Assembly (NCBI GenBank): GCA_020438665.1
Contig: JAGQUE010000134.1
Location: 1-5,688 of the forward strand
Direction: 5' to 3'
Length of the DNA: 5,688 nucleotides
Source of the DNA: Nocardioidaceae bacterium
Lineage (GTDB): Bacteria; Actinomycetota; Actinomycetes; Propionibacteriales; Nocardioidaceae
Under the pieces are notes generated by a model, which saw only the letters and a program-made list of their open reading frames with translations, ran no database searches and was not told where the DNA came from. The stretch's first letter is position 1. Each line of letters opens with the position of its first letter. Positions 1 to 5,688 of this stretch are shown here, piece by piece. The position numbers were made by a program, and so were the translations under genes.

Positions 1-679
1 GTGGATCGTGCCGGGTCCAGGCGACCAGACCGGAGTCGACGTTGGGGGCCGGCCAGAAGACGTTGCGGCCGACCGCGCCGGCTCGGCGTACGTCGGCATA
101 CCAGGCGGCCTTGACCGACGGGACGCCATAGGTCTTGGAGCCGGGGCCCGCGGCAAGGCGGTCGGCGACCTCGGCCTGCACCATCACCAGGCCATGGCGG
201 AGCGACGGGAGGACCGAGAGCAGGTGGAGGAGCACAGGCACCGACACGTTGTAGGGGAGGTTGGCGACCAGGGCGGTGGGCGCCGGGCCGGGGATCGCGT
301 CGACGCGGAGCGCATCGGCCGTGACCAGGGTGAACCGCTCCGCGGCCCCCGGAGCACAGGAGGCGACCGTGGCTGGGAGCGCCGCCGCGAGCGTCTCGTC
401 GACCTCGATGGCGACCACGTGCGCACCCGTCTCGAGGAGCGCCAGAGTGAGCGAGCCGAGGCCCGGCCCGACCTCCACCACGACGTCGTCGGCACTCACG
501 CCGGCCTCGCGGACGATGCGGCGCACGGTGTTGGGGTCGATCACGAAGTTCTGGCCCCGCTGCTTGGTCGGACGCACCCCCAGCTCCGCGGCCAGGGCGC
601 GGATCTCGGCCGGGCCGAGCAGCCGTACGGCGTCCGCGGCCGCCCCGCCCGAGGGCGGGGCATCCGGGGCGGTGGGCAT
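1..679 (-). CDS. rsmA: 16S rRNA dimethyladenosine transferase RsmA/KsgA, 3' end cut off by the window edge
   Basis: Cytoplasmic SAM-dependent methyltransferase that dimethylates the two adjacent adenines near the 3' end of 16S rRNA (A1518 and A1519, E. coli numbering) late in 30S assembly. Reading from the ATG at 679 gives 226 residues with no stop before the edge. The family is usually about 270 to 300 residues, so the C-terminal helical part is missing. Visible motifs are GQNF (42-45), the SAM-binding [10 protein letters not shown] (69-78), an acidic end of the next strand (IEVDE, 91-95), the catalytic NLPYN (140-144), [10 protein letters not shown] (168-177) and [13 protein letters not shown] (207-219), all in the family order. 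The first 20 or so residues are a low-complexity Ala/Pro/Gly lead. No Shine-Dalgarno sequence precedes the ATG, but a -10-like TAGGCT ends 7 bases before it. It lies 86 bases downstream of rpfB on the same strand, as in M. tuberculosis, where the two are co-transcribed with ispE. ispE is therefore expected beyond the left edge. Confidence 0.96.
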   Translation of the reverse strand, partial: MPTAPDAPPSGGAAADAVRLLGPAEIRALAAELGVRPTKQRGQNFVIDPNTVRRIVREAGVSADDVVVEVGPGLGSLTLALLETGAHVVAIEVDETLAAALPATVASCAPGAAERFTLVTADALRVDAIPGPAPTALVANLPYNVSVPVLLHLLSVLPSLRHGLVMVQAEVADRLAAGPGSKTYGVPSVKAAWYADVRRAGAVGRNVFWPAPNVDSGLVAWTRHDP

Positions 680-686
680 GCGCGCC

Positions 687-692
687 AGCCTA
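687..692 (-). promoter_or_regulatory. Candidate -10 element for a leaderless rsmA transcript
   Basis: The minus strand reads TAGGCT followed by seven bases and then the rsmA ATG. This fits the actinobacterial -10 consensus TAnnnT at the distance expected when transcription starts on the A of the start codon. No ribosome binding site is visible in the same stretch, which agrees with leaderless translation. No good -35 hexamer is seen; TTCGGC, 18 bases upstream, is the nearest candidate and is weak. A short -10 match can arise by chance. Confidence 0.4.
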
Positions 693-722
693 GCCACGGC
701 GGGAGGCGGGGCCGAATCCCCT

Positions 723-763
723 GCCTCGCCGGGGCCCCGGCTCCCACCTCGCGGTGGGGAGGC
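723..763 (-). other. Potential three-way-junction RNA structure between rpfB and rsmA
   Basis: Starting two bases after the rpfB stop codon, the minus strand can fold into three perfect stems. The outer stem is GCCTC (763-759) with GAGGC (727-723). Inside it is a 6-bp hairpin, CCCACC (758-753) with GGTGGG (748-743), closed by the GNRA-type tetraloop GCGA. After one A comes the 14-base palindrome GCCGGGGCCCCGGC (741-728). There is no U-tract after the structure, so it is not a classical intrinsic terminator. It could be an attenuator, a processing site, or an mRNA 3'-end stabiliser separating rpfB from rsmA. In sequence this GC-rich, short hairpins are common, so the function is inference. Confidence 0.4.
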
Positions 764-765
764 GG

Positions 766-2050
<1,285 letters not shown>

Positions 2051-2056
2051 CACAAG

Positions 2057-2085
2057 ACGATAACGGGCGGGCCAACCGAGACCAA
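2057..2085 (-). promoter_or_regulatory. Predicted sigma-70-type promoter of rpfB
   Basis: The minus strand carries TTGGTC (2085-2080) as a -35, a 17-base spacer, and TATCGT (2062-2057) as a -10. These fit TTGnnn and TAnnnT at ideal spacing, and stand out because they sit in one of the less GC-rich stretches of the window. The predicted start point is about 2050. The promoter lies in the gap after tatD, which suggests rpfB can be transcribed independently of the rsmI-tatD unit. It has not been tested. Confidence 0.55.
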
Positions 2086-2110
2086 CTCCTCGTGCCGTTT
2101 TCCACAGGTC

Positions 2111-2128
2111 ACGTGAGTCATCACACGT
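2111..2128. promoter_or_regulatory. Inverted repeat upstream of the rpfB promoter, candidate operator
   Basis: ACGTG, eight bases, CACGT forms a perfect 5-base inverted repeat in the gap after tatD. Its centre is about 70 bases upstream of the predicted rpfB start point, a position typical of an activator site. The minus strand contains TGTGA and TCAC separated by four bases, reminiscent of a CRP-type site, but CRP/Rv3676 sites have six bases between half-sites, so the match is imperfect. The regulator is unknown. Confidence 0.3.
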
Positions 2129-2149
2129 TTGCTGGACATCGCGCGGCAC

Positions 2150-2165
2150 CGCCCGGGTGAGGGCG
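2150..2165 (-). terminator. Weak hairpin downstream of tatD
   Basis: Eleven bases after the tatD stop, the minus strand reads CGCCC, six bases, GGGCG: a 5-bp all-GC stem. No U-tract follows, so this is at best a weak or actinobacterial-style U-less terminator. It is the only hairpin of note at the end of the rsmI-tatD unit. Stems this short are common in DNA of this composition. Confidence 0.25.
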
Positions 2166-2176
2166 CCACGGCAGCG

Positions 2177-3046
2177 TCACCAGGCTCCACCGTAGGCCGC
2201 GAAGGTGTTGGCTTCGACCGCCTCGCAGAGCGTCTCGAGGTCGTCGCCGCGGACCTGCGCCATGGCCCTCATCGTGTGGGGCACGAGGTAGGAGGCGTTG
2301 GGGCGGCCGCGGAAGGGCACCGGCGTCAGATAGGGCGCGTCGGTCTCCACGAGGACCCGGTCTCGCGGCGCAAGCGCCAGGGCCTCCCGGAGGTCGTCGG
2401 CGTTCTTGAAGGTGACCGTCCCGGCGAACGACAGGTGCCCGCCGAGGTCCAGGCAGCGCCGCGCCACGTCGGCGTCGCCGGAGAAGCAGTGCATGACCCA
2501 CCGGTCGGGGGCACCCTCAGAGGCGACGACCCGCAGCACGTCGTCGTGCGCGTCGCGGTCGTGGATGACCAGCGTCTTGTCGAGCCGCTTGGCCATCTCG
2601 ATGTGGCGGCGGAAGCTCTCCTCCTGCACCGGTCGCCCGTCGGGCCCGGTGCGGAAGAAGTCCAGCCCGGTCTCCCCCACGGCCCGCACCTCGGGCTCCC
2701 TGGCCAGCTGCTCGATCCGGGTCAGCGCCTCCTCGAGGCGGCCCTGGGCGGCGAGTCTCGGGGCCTCGTTGGGGTGCAGCGCCACGGCGGCGACGAGCTC
2801 GGGGTGGCGGCGGGCGGCCTGCACCGCCCACGTGGCCGCGTCGAGGTCGCAGCCGACCTGGACGATGCGGCTCACCTTGGCCTCGACCGCCGCCGCGATC
2901 GCGGCCCCGGTCTCGAGCCAGTCGCCGTCGGCGATGTCGAGGTGGCAGTGGTTGTCGACGACCGGGCGGGGCAGCGGGTCGGGCGCCGGCGGACGCTCCC
3001 GGGCCCCCCGCACCTCGCCGCCCCGGCTGCGCGTGGGTCGCGTCAT
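2177..3046 (-). CDS. tatD: TatD family metal-dependent hydrolase / DNase (YcfH-like)
   Basis: A TIM-barrel metal-dependent nuclease of the amidohydrolase superfamily; relatives act as Mg-dependent 3'-5' exonucleases on DNA or RNA and are linked to DNA repair or nucleic-acid turnover. The 289 residues cover the full family length plus about 28 low-complexity residues at the N-terminus. Family metal-site motifs appear in order: DNHCHLD with His33 and His35, GETGLDF with Glu125, [10 protein letters not shown] with His162, WVMHCFSGD with His186, and [10 protein letters not shown] with Asp236. The ending NTFAAYG is the common TatD C-terminus. The ATG at 3046 overlaps the rsmI stop as ATGA, and GGGAGGG lies seven bases upstream of it, so translation is probably coupled to rsmI. 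The physiological substrate cannot be read from sequence. Despite the name, this family is not part of the Tat translocase. Confidence 0.95.
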   Translation of the reverse strand: MTRPTRSRGGEVRGARERPPAPDPLPRPVVDNHCHLDIADGDWLETGAAIAAAVEAKVSRIVQVGCDLDAATWAVQAARRHPELVAAVALHPNEAPRLAAQGRLEEALTRIEQLAREPEVRAVGETGLDFFRTGPDGRPVQEESFRRHIEMAKRLDKTLVIHDRDAHDDVLRVVASEGAPDRWVMHCFSGDADVARRCLDLGGHLSFAGTVTFKNADDLREALALAPRDRVLVETDAPYLTPVPFRGRPNASYLVPHTMRAMAQVRGDDLETLCEAVEANTFAAYGGAW

Positions 3047-3966
3047 GCCGGGCCCTCCCGACCGTCGCCGTCGCCGTCGCCGACCTCGACGTCCTTGTGG
3101 ACGGCGTCATAGACCTGCCGCTTGGGGAGGCCGGCCAGGTGGGCCACCTCCGCGATCGCGGCTTTGCGCGGCGTGCCGCCCGCCTCGAGGTCGGCCACGG
3201 CCGCCCGCAGCGACTCGCGGTCGGAGGCCACCGTCGGAGCCAGCGTCGCCCCAGCGACGACGACGGTCACCTCGCCCAGGACGCCGTCGGCCGCCCACGC
3301 TGCGAGGTCGGCGAGCGGCCCACGCCGTACCTCCTCGTGGGTCTTGGTCAGCTCGCGGCACACCGCGGCCGGCCGGTCGGCCCCGAAGACCTCGCCCATC
3401 GACGTCAGCGCCACGGCTGTGCGGTGGGGCGCCTCGAAGAACACCATGGTCCGCTCCTCGCGGGCCAGGGCGGTCAGCCGCCGGCGGCGCTCACCGTCCT
3501 TGCGGGGCAAGAACCCCTCGAAGCAGAACCGGTCCACCGGCAGCCCCGACACGGCCAGCGCGGTGAGGACCGCGGACGGCCCCGGCACGGCCGTGACGGG
3601 GACGCCCGCCTTGACCGCGGCGGCGACCAGTCGGTAGCCGGGGTCGGAGACGCTCGGCATCCCGGCATCGGTGACGAGGACGACCCGCTGTCCGGTGAGG
3701 AGGGCGTCGAGGAGCAGCGGCGTCTTGGCGACCTCGTTGCCCTCGAAGTAGGAGACGATCATCCCCCGTGGGTGGATGCCGAGGTCGCCGCACAGTCGTT
3801 TGAGCCGTCGGGTGTCCTCGGCCGCGAGGACGTCGGCCTCGGCGATCTCGCGGCCGAGTCGCAGGGAGGCGTCCGCGGCGTGGCCGATCGGGGTCGCGGC
3901 CAGCACCAGCACCCCGGCCCCAGCCTGGATCCCGGCGGGGGCAGCTGCGTCGAACCGTTCGCTCAC
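3043..3966 (-). CDS. rsmI: 16S rRNA (cytidine(1402)-2'-O)-methyltransferase RsmI
   Basis: SAM-dependent enzyme that 2'-O-methylates C1402 in the decoding centre of 16S rRNA. The 307 residues carry the tetrapyrrole-methylase fold motifs of the family: LAATPIG (22-28), LAAEDTRR (47-54), [13 protein letters not shown] (98-110), AVPGPSA (126-132), FEGFLPRK (149-156), FFEAPHR (176-182) and RELTKTHEE (204-212). A C-terminal helical segment (about 248-290) contains [26 protein letters not shown], followed by an acidic tail [13 protein letters not shown]. The residue after TPIG is His where many relatives have Asn; this position varies in actinobacteria. The GTG at 3966 gives 18 residues before the conserved strand. 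A second GTG at codon 19 (position 3912) would start directly at [10 protein letters not shown] and cannot be excluded. No Shine-Dalgarno sequence precedes 3966. The gene leads a two-gene unit with tatD and diverges from pmt. Confidence 0.95.
   Translation of the reverse strand: MSERFDAAAPAGIQAGAGVLVLAATPIGHAADASLRLGREIAEADVLAAEDTRRLKRLCGDLGIHPRGMIVSYFEGNEVAKTPLLLDALLTGQRVVLVTDAGMPSVSDPGYRLVAAAVKAGVPVTAVPGPSAVLTALAVSGLPVDRFCFEGFLPRKDGERRRRLTALAREERTMVFFEAPHRTAVALTSMGEVFGADRPAAVCRELTKTHEEVRRGPLADLAAWAADGVLGEVTVVVAGATLAPTVASDRESLRAAVADLEAGGTPRKAAIAEVAHLAGLPKRQVYDAVHKDVEVGDGDGDGREGPA
3053..3059 (-). promoter_or_regulatory. Ribosome binding site of tatD within the rsmI 3' end
   Basis: GGGAGGG on the minus strand, with its GGAGG core seven bases before the tatD ATG, is the best Shine-Dalgarno match in the window. 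It lies inside the last codons of rsmI and supports the ATG at 3046 that overlaps the rsmI stop. Confidence 0.7.
3062..3081. repeat. Hexanucleotide tandem repeat at the 3' end of rsmI
   Basis: CCGTCG is repeated three times in a row with a partial fourth copy. On the minus strand it encodes the Gly-Asp repeats of the RsmI tail (GDGDGDG, about 297-302). Because the unit is six bases, gain or loss of a copy would keep the reading frame. It sits just upstream of the tatD ribosome binding site. Confidence 0.75.
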
Positions 3967-4015
3967 CGTTCGATCATGTCAGCCGCGGTGGCAGGGCGCC
4001 GTAGCATGGGCGACC
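3967..4015. promoter_or_regulatory. Divergent promoter region between rsmI and pmt
   Basis: Only 49 bases separate the two divergent start codons, so promoters for both genes must overlap here or extend into the opposite gene. For rsmI, the minus strand has CATGAT ending six bases before the GTG, a partial -10 match (TAnnnT with the first base wrong). For pmt, the plus strand has TAGCAT eight bases before the ATG. Neither direction shows a Shine-Dalgarno sequence or a convincing -35. Competition between the two transcripts is possible. Confidence 0.5.
4002..4007 (+). promoter_or_regulatory. Candidate -10 element of pmt, leaderless arrangement
   Basis: TAGCAT matches TAnnnT and ends eight bases before the pmt ATG at 4016. 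The bases between them, GGGCGACC, hold no clear Shine-Dalgarno sequence. Transcription starting at or next to the ATG would give a leaderless mRNA, a common arrangement in actinobacteria. Confidence 0.4.
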
Positions 4016-5688
4016 ATGACGACCCCGGAGGCACCACCCGCGCCCCCGGAGGTCGCCGAACCCCCGGAGGTCGTCCCACCGGCGATGGAGGGCCTGTCGC
4101 GGATGGCGACCGGCTCACGGGTGCCGACCGCCGCGGTTCGGGCGCTGCGCCGGGTCGACCTGGAGGACCGCTTCACCGGCTGGGTCACCAGCCTCGCGGT
4201 CTTCTTCCTGAGCCTGTTCCTTCGGCTGTGGCACCTGGGGCAGCCCAAGTCGTTCCTGTTCGACGAGACCTACTACGCCAAGGATGCCTGGTCGCTGGCG
4301 CACTTCGGCTATGTCCGCACCTATGTCGAGGCTGCCGACCAACAGATCCTCAAGGGCAAGACCACCGGCATCTGGAACGACGACCCGTCGATGATCGTGC
4401 ACCCCGAGGTCGGGAAGTGGCTGATCGCCCTCGGCGAGAAGACCTTCGGGATGACGCCCTTCGGCTGGCGGGTGTCGGCCGCCGTCATCGGCTCCCTGAT
4501 GGTGCTGGTGATGATCCGGTTCGTACGCCGGATGACTGGCTCGACGGCGCTCGGACTCGTCGGTGGGCTGTTGCTGTCCTTCGACGGGATGCAGCTGGTG
4601 CTGTCCCGGCTGGCCCTGCTCGACATCTTCGTCGCCTTCTTCATGCTGCTCGGGCTGCACCTGATCGTGATGGACCGCGACTGGTTCCGGCGCCGCATGG
4701 CTCGACGGCTCGACGGCCGAGAGGTGCCCACGGACGAGGGCGCGCTGCGGCTCGGCCCGGTGCGCGCCGTGCTGTTCCGGCCGTGGCTCGTGCTCGCCGG
4801 GGTGGCCTTCGGCCTGGGGGTCGGCACCAAGTGGGACGCCGCTTATCCGCTGGCGGCGTTCGGGATCATGGTCTGGCTCTGGAGCGCCGGGGCCCGCCGG
4901 TCGTTCGGCGTCCGCTGGCCGGTGCTCAAGTCGGCGGTCGTCGACGGCGTCCCGGCGTTCCTCCAGCTCGTCGTCGTGGCGCTCCTGGTCTATGTCGCCA
5001 GCTGGACGGGGTGGCTGCTTCACGCCGACCAGTACGAGGAGCACCTGTCCAGCACGCAGTACACCCAGTTCGTCTCCTGGGACGGACAGTGCACCAACGA
5101 GAACATGTCAGGGGTGAAGTTCGACCGCGACGCCCGCTGGCCCACGGCCACCCAGAAGGACGCCTCCGGTGCCGGTGAGGTCACCCAGTCCCTGCGCTCG
5201 CTGTGGTACTACCACCAGGACGTGCTGACGTTCCACCGCTACTTCCTCAACTGCGCGACCCACACCTATGGCTCCAAGCCCATCGGCTGGCTGCTGGTCA
5301 ACCGGCCCGTCGGCGCCGACGCCCAGCTCGACATCAAGCCCGGTGAGCGGGGCTGCGACGCGCCCGCGGACTCCGACTGCCTGCGCCAGGTGCTCATCAT
5401 CGGCAACCCGGTGCTGTGGTGGGGCGGCGTCCTGGCCGTCATCGCCTCGGCCGTCCTCTGGGTCGGCACTCGTGACTGGCGGTTCGGGGTGGCGGTCATC
5501 GGAACGCTGGTGACGTGGCTGCCCTGGTTCCTCTATGACACCCGGCCCATCTTCATCTTCTATGCCATCCTCTGCCTGCCGTTCCTCGTGCTGGCGATCA
5601 CGCTGGTGATGGGCAAGCTGCTGGGGCGCACCACCGAGCCCTCGGGCAGACGCACGGTCGGCGTGATCGTGTCCGGGTCCTTCTTCGT
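4016..5688 (+). CDS. pmt: Protein O-mannosyltransferase Pmt (GT39), 3' end cut off by the window edge
   Basis: Multi-pass membrane glycosyltransferase that moves mannose from polyprenyl-phosphate-mannose to Ser/Thr of proteins exported by Sec; the counterpart of M. tuberculosis Rv1002c. The frame from the ATG at 4016 is open for 557 residues to the edge without a stop. A Pro/Glu-rich cytoplasmic lead (1-50) precedes the first membrane helix (about 54-71). The first loop holds FDETYYAKD with Asp83 and Glu84, the family's catalytic acidic pair, and HPEVGKW (129-135), the usual HPPLGK-type motif. Further hydrophobic segments lie at about 154-170, 178-188, 203-219, 254-270, 275-290, 312-333, 468-484, 490-507 and 512-532. 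The large outer loop (about 335-460) contains SLRSLWYYHQDVLTFH (392-407), like the conserved motif of bacterial Pmt enzymes, and four cysteines (359, 413, 447, 455). The usual family length is a little over 500 residues, so little is probably missing. Alternative in-frame ATGs at codons 24 and 30 also precede the first helix. Confidence 0.95.
   Translation, partial: MTTPEAPPAPPEVAEPPEVVPPAMEGLSRMATGSRVPTAAVRALRRVDLEDRFTGWVTSLAVFFLSLFLRLWHLGQPKSFLFDETYYAKDAWSLAHFGYVRTYVEAADQQILKGKTTGIWNDDPSMIVHPEVGKWLIALGEKTFGMTPFGWRVSAAVIGSLMVLVMIRFVRRMTGSTALGLVGGLLLSFDGMQLVLSRLALLDIFVAFFMLLGLHLIVMDRDWFRRRMARRLDGREVPTDEGALRLGPVRAVLFRPWLVLAGVAFGLGVGTKWDAAYPLAAFGIMVWLWSAGARRSFGVRWPVLKSAVVDGVPAFLQLVVVALLVYVASWTGWLLHADQYEEHLSSTQYTQFVSWDGQCTNENMSGVKFDRDARWPTATQKDASGAGEVTQSLRSLWYYHQDVLTFHRYFLNCATHTYGSKPIGWLLVNRPVGADAQLDIKPGERGCDAPADSDCLRQVLIIGNPVLWWGGVLAVIASAVLWVGTRDWRFGVAVIGTLVTWLPWFLYDTRPIFIFYAILCLPFLVLAITLVMGKLLGRTTEPSGRRTVGVIVSGSFF
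4043..4073 (+). repeat. 13-base direct repeat in the 5' end of pmt
   Basis: CCCCCGGAGGTCG occurs at 4043-4055 and again at 4061-4073, a period of 18 bases, with a shorter copy CCCCGGAGG at 4023-4031. It encodes the repeated PPEV units of the proline-rich N-terminus. It looks like recent local duplication in a disordered, weakly constrained segment. The embedded GGAGG is too far from the next ATG (4085) to serve as its ribosome binding site. Confidence 0.7.

Noticed and set aside
2129..3112. A 327-residue plus-strand open frame opposite tatD
   Set aside because: Antisense to tatD, whose metal-site motifs are all intact. The translated product is Val/Gly/Arg/His-rich without domains.
4115..5044. 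A 309-residue minus-strand open frame opposite pmt
   Set aside because: Rich in Gln/His/Glu/Pro with no recognisable motif, and antisense to the membrane and catalytic segments of pmt. It is a shadow of the biased third positions of pmt.
3097..5178. A 693-residue plus-strand open frame covering rsmI antisense and much of pmt
   Set aside because: It is antisense to rsmI and out of frame with pmt, both of which show full family motifs. Its translation is low-complexity Gly/Arg/Pro/Asp typical of stop-poor shadow frames in high-GC DNA.

Overview
The window is high-GC DNA (roughly 70% by eye) with strong G/C preference at third codon positions and GTG as well as ATG starts, typical of an actinomycete. 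The presence of RpfB (resuscitation-promoting factor with DUF348 repeats and a G5 domain), actinobacterial-type RsmI and TatD, and a bacterial protein O-mannosyltransferase supports Actinomycetota. A Nocardioides or Propionibacteriales-like genome is my best guess, but the sequence does not settle the genus.

Layout: four genes lie on the minus strand, read right to left: rsmI, then tatD (4-base stop/start overlap), then a 283-base gap carrying the predicted promoter and leader of rpfB, then rpfB, then an 86-base gap with a strong potential RNA structure, then rsmA (ksgA), whose 3' end runs off the left edge. One gene, pmt, starts on the plus strand 49 bases from rsmI and runs off the right edge. 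The two end genes have no stop codon in the window, so both are partial.

The gene order matches the M. tuberculosis neighbourhood pmt (Rv1002c), rsmI (Rv1003), tatD (Rv1008), rpfB (Rv1009), ksgA (Rv1010), recalled from memory. The main difference is that methionyl-tRNA synthetase, which lies between rsmI and tatD in M. tuberculosis, is absent here. The genes combine 16S rRNA methylation (RsmI at C1402, RsmA at the 3'-end adenines), a TatD metal-dependent nuclease, peptidoglycan remodelling on exit from dormancy (RpfB), and O-mannosylation of exported proteins (Pmt).

I did not find a novel multi-gene system. The most interesting parts are non-coding: the rpfB promoter and leader with mutually exclusive hairpins, an inverted repeat upstream of that promoter, a possible three-way-junction RNA between rpfB and rsmA, and starts of rsmA and pmt that look leaderless.
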